Of a stretch of DNA of 64,000 nucleotides, positions 8,762 to 17,405 are shown piece by piece. Below the pieces are notes generated by a model that was not told the DNA's origin, made no database searches, and saw only the letters and a list, made by a program, of their open reading frames with translations. This DNA comes from SHZL01 sp031362985 (GTDB taxonomy: Bacteria; Pseudomonadota; Gammaproteobacteria; Xanthomonadales; SZUA-36), in the NCBI GenBank assembly GCA_031362985.1, contig JANLTO010000030.1, forward strand, positions 62,001 to 126,000, in the 5' to 3' direction. Position numbers and translations under genes: made by a program. The first letter of the stretch is position 1, and each line of letters begins with the position of its first letter.

Positions 8762-10465
8762 ATGAATAGAAAAAATCTGACAGCTGCTGTGCTGGCTGGA
8801 CTGGCAGGTGCTGCCGGTATCGCAGGCACCGCACAAGCAGTCAACCTGAATCCGGATGGACTGGGACAAGTACTGATTTATCCGTACTACACCACGAACG
8901 ACGGAAACGATACCCTTCTGTCGGTGGTTAACACCACCAGCAGCGCCAAGGCCGTAAAGGTCCGTTTCAAAGAAGGCTTTAATTCACGCGAAGTTCTTGA
9001 CTTCAACATGTACATGTCCGCCTATGACGTGTGGGTTGCTGCCATTGACGACAATAATGGCACGCCTACCCTGTACATTCCTGATTCGACCTGTACCGTA
9101 CCGTACCTGTACGAAAACGACAGCGATGATGACGGTGTTGGTGAACAGGCATTCCTGCCATACGACTACCAGGGCAGCAACGCTGATGGCGGCCCAACGA
9201 CCATTGCACGTGCCGCAGAAGGCTATTTCGAAATCATTGAAATGGGCACGTTGACCGGCGATTCTGCCGAATACGCTACCCACTATATCGATGATGACGG
9301 CGTGCAGGCTCCGGAAGATTGTCAGGCTCTGGTAGATGCATGGACCTCGAATCCTGATGGTTACTGGATTGATGACATGGACGCGAATGGGAGAGTGGAC
9401 GTTGACACTACCCGCAACAGCGGTGGATTGTTTGGTGGCGCTGCCATCATCAATGTCCAAAACGGCACCATGTACTCCTACGATGCGCGTGCGATTCAGG
9501 GTTACGACAAGAGTGCGGATGGCAATCATTTCGCGCCGGGTAACAGCCATCCGAACTTCCAGGACGGCGACCAGCTGAGCGCTACCATATTCTTCGGTGT
9601 ACCGCAGGACAAGGCCGTCACTCTCTACTATCAACGGCCTGTAGACGCGATCTCCGCTGTGTTCATGCATGAATTCACCATGAATGAATACAACATCGAA
9701 AGCGACATTGGCGCTGCTTCTGAGTGGATTATGACGTTCCCAACCAAGCACTGGTATGTGGACGAATTTGCTGTAGACACAGGTGACGTCTACTATATTC
9801 CAGATGTAGATGATGCAGGGTGCAATGGCTGGGATCCGGGCGAAGATTTCGAACCATGGGATGGCGAGGGTACCCCCAAGCCAGAAGGCTGGGAGCAGTG
9901 TAACTATATCGAAGTTGACATTCCTGATGTGCCCATCCCGCCGTTTACTGGAGCTTGGAGCGGTGCAGACGGTGCGTGTGAGCCGTTTGACATTACGATC
10001 TGGGATCGTGAGGAAAATGCTGGCGAAGGCGGCGATACCCCATCGAACCCACCCATTGTTTCCCCACCACCTCCTGGGGGCACTCCGCCTGGCGTCAGCA
10101 ACGTGATCTGCTACGAAGTGAACGTGCTTCGTTTCGGTAATGACGGTGACTTCCCGGTAGTTTTCGGAACTCCGACCATTCAGGGTCAAAGCATTCTGAA
10201 GACGGTGGATACCGGTTCGGTTCCGTACGATGGTGGCGCTGGATCCAAACCGAGAATCAATGGTTGGGCCAAGATCGACTGGTATGACGACAGTAGCGCC
10301 GAAGCGATAGACTCCGAAGGTCTGGTTGGTTTGCCACTGACCGGGTTCTGGGCTGAAGAGTTCCAGGATGACTTCGTAGATGATGGTGTTAAGGCGAGCT
10401 ACAGTGGATTGTTCAACCACAAAGCCAATGTACGTCGCGTTAGCCCACCAAGGTATCAAGATTAG
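8762..10465 (+). CDS. Large acidic exported protein of unknown function
   Basis: A 567-residue protein with a clear Sec signal peptide (residues 1-26, cleavage after GTAQA) and a very acidic, Asp/Asn/Gly-rich mature part. Immediately after cleavage comes NLNPDGLGQVLIYPYYTT, then a beta-rich region (LSVVNTTSSAKAVKVRFKEG). A Pro/Gly linker (about residues 425-445, PPIVSPPPPGGTPPG) separates a C-terminal portion. Several cysteines in the mature part suggest periplasmic or extracellular disulfides. ATG at 8762 is preferred over an upstream in-frame start because it begins the signal peptide and has AGGAG in front. It sits just downstream of the type II operon and could be a substrate or an outer-surface protein; this is inference only. 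I recall similar uncharacterised proteins from other gammaproteobacteria but cannot name a family. Confidence 0.85.
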   Translation: MNRKNLTAAVLAGLAGAAGIAGTAQAVNLNPDGLGQVLIYPYYTTNDGNDTLLSVVNTTSSAKAVKVRFKEGFNSREVLDFNMYMSAYDVWVAAIDDNNGTPTLYIPDSTCTVPYLYENDSDDDGVGEQAFLPYDYQGSNADGGPTTIARAAEGYFEIIEMGTLTGDSAEYATHYIDDDGVQAPEDCQALVDAWTSNPDGYWIDDMDANGRVDVDTTRNSGGLFGGAAIINVQNGTMYSYDARAIQGYDKSADGNHFAPGNSHPNFQDGDQLSATIFFGVPQDKAVTLYYQRPVDAISAVFMHEFTMNEYNIESDIGAASEWIMTFPTKHWYVDEFAVDTGDVYYIPDVDDAGCNGWDPGEDFEPWDGEGTPKPEGWEQCNYIEVDIPDVPIPPFTGAWSGADGACEPFDITIWDREENAGEGGDTPSNPPIVSPPPPGGTPPGVSNVICYEVNVLRFGNDGDFPVVFGTPTIQGQSILKTVDTGSVPYDGGAGSKPRINGWAKIDWYDDSSAEAIDSEGLVGLPLTGFWAEEFQDDFVDDGVKASYSGLFNHKANVRRVSPPRYQD

Positions 10466-10513
10466 ACTTTGCTTCGATAAGATAGTGGGGGTCTGATGAC
10501 CCTTGTAAGAAAA

Positions 10514-10549
10514 CGAAGGGGCTGCTTTTGCAGCCCCTTCGCTTTATCC
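10514..10549 (+). terminator. Rho-independent terminator
   Basis: A perfect 12-bp stem (10514-10525 with 10530-10541), TTTT loop, followed by CTTTAT. It lies about 50 bp after the exported-protein stop and should isolate that gene from the downstream peptidyl-prolyl isomerase. The T-tract is short, but the stem is long and GC-rich. Confidence 0.8.
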
Positions 10550-10633
10550 GAGTTGTGACTCTGTAATGCTTGAACCTCGTAACCAGGTTTCGGTCAGAGG
10601 GGAGTTACTATCTACCGATTACTGAGGAAACCC

Positions 10634-11647
10634 ATGAAAAAGGCGATATTGGTTTTGGCCGGCCTGGCATTTGCGGGCTGTGTTTCGCTGCAACTGCAGG
10701 CGCAGGAAACAGCACCCCCGCCTGCGGTTGATCGCAACAACCCGGAACTTGTGCTGGCCTACCAGGGCGAAGCTGTTTTAACCCAGGCCCGCATTGATGC
10801 TGCGTTCAACCGTATCCCGGAAAAGGACCGGATGATGTTCATAAGGGACGGCGCCCTGGTCGACAAGATGATCAGGAACCTGCTGCAGAATGAAGTAATT
10901 GCCCTGGATGCAGATTCCAAAGAATTCTCCAAAAGCCCGCTGGTGCGGGAACGAATGGCGCTTGCAGCACGTATCGAACTGGCTTCGGCCTGGTTGGAGG
11001 AAGTGGTGCGGACTGCGCCAGAAGCCGACTACCTGGCAATGGCGCGTGAAGAATACATTATCAATGCTTCAGCTTACTCCACTCCCGCTACGGTAGACGT
11101 TAGCCACATTCTGATCAGCACAAAGGATAGGCTGCCCAGTGAGGCCGAGGCTATCGCACTTGAATTGCAGGCGCGCCTGGCGGCAAACCCCGCAGAGTTC
11201 GACGCATTGGTGATCGAATACTCGGACGATCCGGGTAAAGCTAAAAACGCCGGTCACTATGTTGAAATGAAACACGGGGATTTGGTGCTGCCCTTTGAAG
11301 ACGCTGCATTCGCCATCGATAAGGTAGGGGAAATTGTGGGTCCAGTGGAAACCGACTTTGGATTTCATCTCATCCGGCTCGACCAGAAGCATGCGGCGGT
11401 GCCGTCGCCATTCGAGGAGGTTCAGGCCGCGATAGTGGAGAAACTGAAGGCCAAGTATTTGGCGGATTTTCGCGCCAGTTATGTGCAAAATCTGTTGCAG
11501 AAATCTCCGGCGGTTTTTCCGGAAGGCTCGGTAGAAATCATGGCAAAGCGTCATTTCGGCGAAAATCTTGATGCTGCGCCCATATTCACCGAAGGCGGAG
11601 TTGAAGCCGAAGCCGAAACTCAAGCCGAAGCCGAAGCCGCCGATTAG
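10634..11647 (+). CDS. Parvulin-type peptidyl-prolyl cis-trans isomerase, lipoprotein
   Basis: A 337-residue PpiC/SurA-like foldase. The N-terminus carries a signal with a lipobox (LAFAG-Cys16). Residues about 35-150 form a helical SurA-like chaperone region, and residues about 155-249 a rotamase domain with the diagnostic VSHILIS, EYSDDPGKAKNAG and GPVETDFGFHLIRLD elements. The C-terminus is a low-complexity acidic tail of EAEA repeats (about 324-335). It probably assists folding of envelope or secreted proteins in the periplasm. ATG at 10634 follows GAGGAAACCC. It is ten bases from the next gene, the ABC permease, which suggests cotranscription, perhaps by accident of position. Confidence 0.9.
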   Translation: MKKAILVLAGLAFAGCVSLQLQAQETAPPPAVDRNNPELVLAYQGEAVLTQARIDAAFNRIPEKDRMMFIRDGALVDKMIRNLLQNEVIALDADSKEFSKSPLVRERMALAARIELASAWLEEVVRTAPEADYLAMAREEYIINASAYSTPATVDVSHILISTKDRLPSEAEAIALELQARLAANPAEFDALVIEYSDDPGKAKNAGHYVEMKHGDLVLPFEDAAFAIDKVGEIVGPVETDFGFHLIRLDQKHAAVPSPFEEVQAAIVEKLKAKYLADFRASYVQNLLQKSPAVFPEGSVEIMAKRHFGENLDAAPIFTEGGVEAEAETQAEAEAAD

Positions 11648-11656
11648 AACTCCCTG

Positions 11657-12433
11657 ATGCGTCCGGTTTACAAAAGCATTTTTTGGCAATTGGTATCACG
11701 GTCCATACGTACTGACTATCTGGAAAACCTGACGGGATTTGCCTGGCTGATCTTGCAGCCACTCCTGTTGCTGGCGGTTTACGCGTTTGTATTTACCAGC
11801 ATCTTCCAGGCGCGGAGTCCCGCTGCAGACCACATTGGCTTTGTGCCTTATCTTGCCGTTGCATTTTGGCCCTGGACGGCGTTTTCGGAAGCCATACTAA
11901 AGGGCAGTAACACCATTGTTGCCAACGCTCCGCTGATTGGCAAGGTCGCTTTTGCCAGCGAACTGCTGCCTCTATCCACTGTGACAGCAACCTTCATGAT
12001 GCACCTGGCGGGCTATTTGGCCGTGTTATTGGTTTTGTACCTGAGTGGCACAGAGATTCATTGGCTGGGTTTGTTGCTGGCTGTGCCCCTGCTGCTTTTT
12101 CTATGTATCCTGGCCGGCGCGTTCACCCTGTTTTTCAGCGCACTGCAGGTGTTTGTGCGAGACGTTGCACAGGTGTTGCCGCCCATGATGACCTTTTGGT
12201 TTTTTGTTACCCCCATCCTGTACAGCACGGCCCTGCTGCCAGCGGGGATAGCTGACTGGATGAGGTGGAATCCATTAGCATGGTTTGTCGGACGTTTCCG
12301 CGAATTAATTCTGTTTGGCAACTATCAGCCTGCATGGCTGGATCTGTTGGCTCCGCTCGCCTCGCTGGCTTTGTTCTGGTTTGGATTGAAGTTCTTTCGC
12401 CGGCTCTCGGGCCACTTTGAAGATTTCCTGTGA
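11657..12433 (+). CDS. wzm: ABC-2 polysaccharide export permease (Wzm/TagG type)
   Basis: Membrane subunit of an ABC exporter for a lipid-linked polysaccharide. The 258-residue protein has the ABC2_membrane pattern: a cytosolic amphipathic start (SRSIRTDYLENLTGFAWLILQP), six hydrophobic segments and the conserved FVTPILYS stretch near residue 184. It overlaps the ATPase gene by four bases, and the pair resembles Wzm/Wzt of O-antigen export. The substrate cannot be read from the sequence. The symbol is given by analogy. Confidence 0.85.
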   Translation: MRPVYKSIFWQLVSRSIRTDYLENLTGFAWLILQPLLLLAVYAFVFTSIFQARSPAADHIGFVPYLAVAFWPWTAFSEAILKGSNTIVANAPLIGKVAFASELLPLSTVTATFMMHLAGYLAVLLVLYLSGTEIHWLGLLLAVPLLLFLCILAGAFTLFFSALQVFVRDVAQVLPPMMTFWFFVTPILYSTALLPAGIADWMRWNPLAWFVGRFRELILFGNYQPAWLDLLAPLASLALFWFGLKFFRRLSGHFEDFL

Positions 12434-13611
12434 CGCAGCCCCTAATCAGAGTGGAATCTGTTTCAAAGTTTTACCCAAGGGTGCACAAACCGTGGGAAAG
12501 AATGCGGGCGTTCGCGGCATTGCTGGCAGGACGTGAACCCCAGGGCGGGGCGGAGGTTCTTCACGATGTGAGCCTCGAAGTCCGGGCCGGCGAGTCGTTC
12601 GGCATTATCGGCGAAAATGGAGCCGGCAAGTCGACGTTGCTGAAAGTACTGACAGGCGTTATCAGCCCAAGCAGGGGAACGGTATGCGTCAACGCCCGCG
12701 TGGCGGCGTTGCTGGAGCTGGGGGCCGGGTTTCAGCCGGAGTTTTCGGGCATCGACAACGTGCGCATGAAAGCAGCACTGCTGGGCATGACGGCGAAAGA
12801 GCTCAATCGGAAAATGGACGAAATCCTGGCATTTGCTGACATTGGTGAATATGTTCATGAACCCGTGAAGCACTATTCCTCGGGGATGGTCGTGCGCCTG
12901 GGGTTCGCGGTGGTGGCAGCGTCTGACCCCGAGTTGCTGATCACGGACGAAGTTCTGGCTGTTGGAGATGAATCCTTCCAGAAAAAGTGTATCAAGTGGA
13001 TAGAGGCTTTCCTGCAACGCGGCAATACGCTTTTAATGGTCTCGCATAGCATGTACATGGTGCAGAAGCTGTGCCGCCGCGCCCTGTGGTTGCAGCAAGG
13101 CCGCACCCAACAAATGGGAGACGTGTTCGACGTGACCCAGTCTTACCTGGCCTGGCATGAGTCGCGTAATGCGGAAGAAAAGCGTGGACGTGAAGAGCAG
13201 GCAGGTGGCGCGGGAGTCTACCGGATTGACAGGTTTGAACTCGGCGGATTTGCCCAAGGGGAGGAAATTCAACTCCACAACGGCCAGGACCTTTTGGTAG
13301 AACTGGTCTTGCATTCGCCTGACGGGAGGCCGCCGGTAGGCCTGATCGGCATAGTTCGTGCAGATGGCACCCCCGTCTATGGAGTTGCTTCCGATTTTGA
13401 TCGGGTCAGGCCGGAACAGCTCGATCAGCACCGTTTCCGCTACCGTATTCGATTTAATGCCCTGGCCCTGCTTCCCGGCAGTTACAGCGTGCGAGGTCAT
13501 GCCATGGACCCTGAAGGGCTGCGCTTGTCCGATACAACTGAATCGCGCCTGAGGATGGTAGGGGATAGCCGTGAGCTGGGTTTTGTAAGGCTTCCCCATG
13601 ACTGGTTATAA
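12430..13611 (+). CDS. wzt: ABC polysaccharide exporter ATPase with Wzt C-terminal domain
   Basis: ATPase subunit of the exporter. 393 residues: the nucleotide-binding domain has Walker A GENGAGKST (61-69), signature YSSGMVVRLGFAV and Walker B ELLITDEVLAVGD. The region from about residue 245 to the end is an extra beta-sandwich like the carbohydrate-binding domain of Wzt, which in characterised O-antigen systems recognises the capped non-reducing end of the glycan. GTG at 12430 overlaps the permease stop. The presence of this domain suggests a terminated glycan; a methyltransferase lies three genes on. Confidence 0.9.
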   Translation: MTQPLIRVESVSKFYPRVHKPWERMRAFAALLAGREPQGGAEVLHDVSLEVRAGESFGIIGENGAGKSTLLKVLTGVISPSRGTVCVNARVAALLELGAGFQPEFSGIDNVRMKAALLGMTAKELNRKMDEILAFADIGEYVHEPVKHYSSGMVVRLGFAVVAASDPELLITDEVLAVGDESFQKKCIKWIEAFLQRGNTLLMVSHSMYMVQKLCRRALWLQQGRTQQMGDVFDVTQSYLAWHESRNAEEKRGREEQAGGAGVYRIDRFELGGFAQGEEIQLHNGQDLLVELVLHSPDGRPPVGLIGIVRADGTPVYGVASDFDRVRPEQLDQHRFRYRIRFNALALLPGSYSVRGHAMDPEGLRLSDTTESRLRMVGDSRELGFVRLPHDWL

Positions 13612-13632
13612 ACTCGCAGCTCGAGTGTAAAA

Positions 13633-14478
13633 ATGGTTCGGTTGCCGATAGTTATCGTTCCGGTTTTCAATGCAGTAAATGAGCTCAATGCCTGTCTTGC
13701 GTCCTTGCACCGCAATACACCACCTGACGCCGAAGTCATCCTGATCGATGATGCTTCAGACGAAGCTTCAGTTCGGCCTGTGTTACATCGCTGGCTAGGT
13801 GATGCAGGCCCATCCTGGCGCCTGGAAACACAGGCGCGAAATATCGGTTTTGTGGGTACCGTGAACCATGGCATGGCCATCACAGACGGCGATGTGGTGT
13901 TGCTCAACTCGGATACCGTAGTCACTCCAGGATGGTTACAGGGGCTGCAGCACTGCCTGGCATCGGACGCGGCCATAGCCACCGTTACTCCATGGACCAA
14001 TAACGGAGAAATTGTTTCCTTACCCGCTTTTTGCCGCTCCAATCCGCTGCCCGCAAATGCAGATGAGGTCGCCAGGATAATCCGGGTTACCGGGACGGCG
14101 GCTTATCCTGAAATACCCACGGCGGTAGGGTTTTGCATGGCCATTTCGCGCGCAGCCCTGAACCAGCTGGGCTTGTTTGATCAGGAACTCTTTGGCCTGG
14201 GCTATGGTGAGGAAAATGACTTTTGCATGCGTGCGCGCGAGGCAGGGTGGAAGAATGTTCTGTGCGATAGCGTTTATGTGGGTCACGTAGGGGGGAGTTC
14301 ATTCGCGCCAAGAGGACTGGGCCCGGATGCAGGCTCGATGAAAAAGCTCCTGTCGCGCCACCCCGCATATCTCGAATTGATCCAGGATTTTATTGCTGCC
14401 GACCCGCTCTCTTCGAGACGGGATGAGTTGGTTTCTGCCTTGCGCCAGGCCGCAGCAATTGAGCCTGAGCTTGTTTGA
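13633..14478 (+). CDS. GT2-family glycosyltransferase
   Basis: A 281-residue inverting GT-A glycosyltransferase of family 2. The nucleotide-sugar binding segment is PIVIVPVFNA with VILIDDASD, then NIGFVGTVNHGM and the metal-binding motif LLNSDT (about residues 94-99). The C-terminal half has the FDQELFGLGYGEENDFCMRA acceptor/catalytic region. The acceptor and donor sugars are unknown. The ATG is 22 bp after the exporter ATPase. The protein has no membrane segment and would act at the cytoplasmic face. Confidence 0.85.
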   Translation: MVRLPIVIVPVFNAVNELNACLASLHRNTPPDAEVILIDDASDEASVRPVLHRWLGDAGPSWRLETQARNIGFVGTVNHGMAITDGDVVLLNSDTVVTPGWLQGLQHCLASDAAIATVTPWTNNGEIVSLPAFCRSNPLPANADEVARIIRVTGTAAYPEIPTAVGFCMAISRAALNQLGLFDQELFGLGYGEENDFCMRAREAGWKNVLCDSVYVGHVGGSSFAPRGLGPDAGSMKKLLSRHPAYLELIQDFIAADPLSSRRDELVSALRQAAAIEPELV

Positions 14479-14545
14479 ATAACTCTGAGTACTGCGGTTG
14501 CTTGGGTTAGAATCAAGACAAACCGCGGACAGTCCTTGAAGCCAG

Positions 14546-15529
14546 GTGGCAGAATTGACCCTAGAATCAGCACCAGCACTAGAATTCAGCGGTGAGCGTT
14601 TCACCCCGGAATGCGTGCGCGAAATTTGGTACGAACATGTTCATCGATACGTAATCGCGGGTGAGCTTGTAACCGGCTTGAACGTGCTCGATGCCGCTTG
14701 TGGCGAAGGCTATGGTTCCCAATTCCTGGCAGGAATGGCAAAACACGTTACCGGTGTAGATATCTCTGCACAGTCCATCCGCCATGCGACCATGCGCTAT
14801 CCCGCCGGGAATCTGCTGTTCCAGCAGGCTGATTGCCGCAAATTGCCATTTCCGGATGGTCATTTTGACTGCATAGTCAGTTTCGAAACATTGGAACACA
14901 TGCAAGAACAGGAACAGCTGCTGGCCGAGTTCCGCCGGGTACTGGCAGCCGATGGCTTTCTGCTGATTTCGTCCCCGGACAAGGCAGTTTATTCCGGGCA
15001 GATGCAGAACGAAAATCCGTTCCATGTGCGTGAACTGGAGCGCCACGAGTTCGAATCCCTGCTTGCCACCAGGTTCCCGGTTGTGCGTTTGTTAGGCCAG
15101 AAGCTGGCATTTCATTCAGTGGTTTGGCCCTTGCAATCAGGAGCAGAAACGCCAGCAACGGATCCGGCACACCGGCCGGACAACTTCTTCCATCGTCAAC
15201 ATGAGCATGGAACAACGCGCTCTGCTACTCCTGTGGGATCTGCCGTGTACCTGATTGCCGCGTGCACCGCAGATGAAAGCAATCTACCGCAGCTCTACGG
15301 TAGGGTATGGTGGTTTGATGATGAAGCTGAATCTGTTTACCGGCACTACCACCATGAAATTGGCAAGAATATGAGTGCTGGAGAACTCCTGCTCGATAAG
15401 GACCGGGAAATCGCGGCCCTCAAGGCTGAGTTGCATCGGGCCGGGCACAAACCGAAAAATCACTGGTGGCAGCATTGGCCGGAGCATTTGCCACAGCGTT
15501 GGCTGGTGCGTTGGCTCAGGCGGTCGTGA
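14546..15529 (+). CDS. Class I SAM-dependent methyltransferase
   Basis: A 327-residue protein with a Rossmann methyltransferase domain: motif I LDAACGEGYGS (about 49-59), VTGVDIS, and FDCIVSFETLEHM. The C-terminus has a short coiled stretch (KDREIAALKAELHRA) and a Trp/His-rich end. It is embedded between two glycosyltransferases, so the acceptor is probably a sugar of the exported glycan, for example a chain-terminating methyl group read by the Wzt C-terminal domain; this is inference. The start is GTG at 14546; the 67-bp gap upstream contains TTAGAAT, a possible -10. Confidence 0.82.
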   Translation: MAELTLESAPALEFSGERFTPECVREIWYEHVHRYVIAGELVTGLNVLDAACGEGYGSQFLAGMAKHVTGVDISAQSIRHATMRYPAGNLLFQQADCRKLPFPDGHFDCIVSFETLEHMQEQEQLLAEFRRVLAADGFLLISSPDKAVYSGQMQNENPFHVRELERHEFESLLATRFPVVRLLGQKLAFHSVVWPLQSGAETPATDPAHRPDNFFHRQHEHGTTRSATPVGSAVYLIAACTADESNLPQLYGRVWWFDDEAESVYRHYHHEIGKNMSAGELLLDKDREIAALKAELHRAGHKPKNHWWQHWPEHLPQRWLVRWLRRS

Positions 15530-15556
15530 ACTGCCAGGGCCGGCGGTTTCCACGCT

Positions 15557-16429
15557 ATGGATAATACTACCCGGGTAATCATGGTTAATTTCAATGCAGG
15601 TGATGCCCTGTTGCGTTCAGTTGCTGCTGTTCTGGCAGAGCGCGAACCGCTGCATTTGGTGGTCGCGGACAACGCGTCCACAGATGACAGTTGCGGCAAG
15701 CTGCGCAACTTGTATGGCCGGAATCAGCGCCTGGAAATTTTGGAAAATGGACAGAACCTGGGGTTTGCGCAAGCGGTGAATGCATGTGCGCTGTCTGCTG
15801 CGGAACCCTACCTGCTCATCCTCAATCCGGACTGTGAACTGTATCCCGGAGCGCTGGCGGCTTTGCGTACTGCTCTTGAGCAAGACCCCGAGGCAGCCCT
15901 GGCGGCACCCCGCGTGGTGGATAGCCAGGACCGGACCTTGCGCGGGAGTTTCCGGTCCTTTCCCGAGCCATGGAAAGCATTCACAACGGCGAGCGGGTTG
16001 TGGCGACTAGGCCGCTGGCTGCCGAAATTTCGTGGAGTCGAGCCGGGCAATGTCCCACTGCCAATAGACACCTGCCGCGCAGAAGCTGTATCGGGGGCGT
16101 GCATGCTGATTCGCAGGAGCGTGTTCAGCCAGTTGGGTGGCCTGGACGAGGGTTTTGGCCTGCATTTCGAGGATCTGGACCTGATGTACCGCTTGCACAG
16201 GAACAACAGGTTCAGCCTGTTCGTCCCCTCGGCGCGGGCGTTTCATCAGCCGGGCACCTCCAGTCGCACCCGGCCGTGGTGGGTGCACCGGCAAAAGCAC
16301 CAGGGCATGCAGCGTTTCTTTCGCAAGCACTTTGCCGCCCGGTATTCGCGTTCCGGGCAGTACCTGTTTGTATGCAGCAACTGGTTGCATTACGTGCTCA
16401 CACTGCCCCTGGTGTTGCTGCGCCGGTGA
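15557..16429 (+). CDS. GT2-family glycosyltransferase, rhamnosyltransferase-like
   Basis: A 290-residue GT2 enzyme of the WbbL-like type: TRVIMVNFNAGDALL, VVADNAST, NLGFAQAVN, LILNPDCEL (the DXD-equivalent) and a conserved GACMLIRR...GGLDEGFGLHFEDLDL block. Enzymes with this block often transfer rhamnose from dTDP-rhamnose, but the donor here is not proven. The ATG at 15557 follows the methyltransferase by 27 bp. No membrane anchor, except a hydrophobic C-terminal stretch (YVLTLPLVLL) that could associate with the membrane. Confidence 0.85.
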   Translation: MDNTTRVIMVNFNAGDALLRSVAAVLAEREPLHLVVADNASTDDSCGKLRNLYGRNQRLEILENGQNLGFAQAVNACALSAAEPYLLILNPDCELYPGALAALRTALEQDPEAALAAPRVVDSQDRTLRGSFRSFPEPWKAFTTASGLWRLGRWLPKFRGVEPGNVPLPIDTCRAEAVSGACMLIRRSVFSQLGGLDEGFGLHFEDLDLMYRLHRNNRFSLFVPSARAFHQPGTSSRTRPWWVHRQKHQGMQRFFRKHFAARYSRSGQYLFVCSNWLHYVLTLPLVLLRR

Positions 16430-16439
16430 AACGGGTGAG

Positions 16440-17405
16440 ATGTTGAGCACGGCAGAAGCAATTCTCCTAACCGGTGCAACCGCACAAGTGGGTGTATTTG
16501 CGCTTCCTGCCTTGCTGGCGGCAGATTACCCGGTGCTTGCGCTCAGTCGCAAGGTGCTTGCCAGCCCGGGCCTATCGATAGCACCGGGCCAATCGACAAC
16601 ACCGGGCGCAGGCAGCGTGCAATGGCTGCACCCGGACACCGTGTGGCAAAGTGATGCCAGCAGGCCGGAAGAGTGCTTGAACGAGGCAGGTGTATTGCTA
16701 TCCTGCGGACCCGTTGAAGTGGCCGCGCGAATGGTCCCGGTATGTTCCAATCTGCGCCGCGTGGTTTGCATATCAACCAGCAGTGTCTATACCAAGCAGA
16801 GCTCGCCGGATGCTGCGGAGCGACTGCTGATTGATAGGATTAAAACGGCAGAGCACAATTTGTCCCGCTCTTGCCGTGATCGTGGCATTACTCTCATGCT
16901 GCTGCGCCCCACGTTGATTTATGGCTGTGGGCTGGATCAGAATGTGAGTCGAGTAGCGCGACTGATCCACCGCTTCCGTTTTTTTCCTCTGGCAGGTGAT
17001 GCGAGCGGTTTGCGTCAACCGGTGCATGCGGCCGATTTGGCGGCACTGGCAGTGGCACTGATCCAGGCCAAAGACCTGCAGAACTTTGAGAGTCCGGTTG
17101 GTGGCGGAAGTGTTTTAAGCTATCGGCAAATGGTGGAGCAGGTATTTGCCACTTATGGTCTTGCTCCGCGTACCCTCAGCATCGCCCCGTCTGTGCTCGT
17201 GGCCCTGCTCAAGACTTTTTCGTGGCTGCCGGCCTTGCAGGGAGTGAACGCAGGTTTTTTCCTGCGCCAGAACCTGGACCAGGTTTTTGACGATGGCAAC
17301 TTGCGCAAGTTGGTGAATTTCAACCCGCGACCATTCAGGCCCACGGTCGCGGATTTCAGTGTTCCTGACCGTGCGCGCGCATTGCAGCCCGCCCAGGTTA
17401 ATTAA
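16440..17405 (+). CDS. NAD-dependent epimerase/dehydratase-like SDR protein, catalytic Tyr absent
   Basis: A 321-residue extended-SDR protein. The Rossmann start LLTGATAQVG (about 9-18) and RPTLIYG (about 156-162) are those of nucleotide-sugar epimerases. The YxxxK catalytic pair is not intact: Lys135 is present but the Tyr position is Ile131 (IDRIK). Ser114/Ser115 of the SSVYT motif remain. ATG at 16440 is chosen because it directly begins the dinucleotide-binding strand; an upstream in-frame start would add about 36 cysteine-rich residues unlike the family. The function may be non-catalytic or altered. The gene ends inside a tandem repeat shared with the convergent ettA end. Confidence 0.78.
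   Translation: MLSTAEAILLTGATAQVGVFALPALLAADYPVLALSRKVLASPGLSIAPGQSTTPGAGSVQWLHPDTVWQSDASRPEECLNEAGVLLSCGPVEVAARMVPVCSNLRRVVCISTSSVYTKQSSPDAAERLLIDRIKTAEHNLSRSCRDRGITLMLLRPTLIYGCGLDQNVSRVARLIHRFRFFPLAGDASGLRQPVHAADLAALAVALIQAKDLQNFESPVGGGSVLSYRQMVEQVFATYGLAPRTLSIAPSVLVALLKTFSWLPALQGVNAGFFLRQNLDQVFDDGNLRKLVNFNPRPFRPTVADFSVPDRARALQPAQVN

Noticed and set aside
8984..10459. 491-codon open frame antisense to the exported-protein gene
   Set aside because: It is a shadow of a strongly Asp/Gly-biased gene; no signal, no ribosome binding site, no domain, and the sense protein has a clear signal peptide and start.
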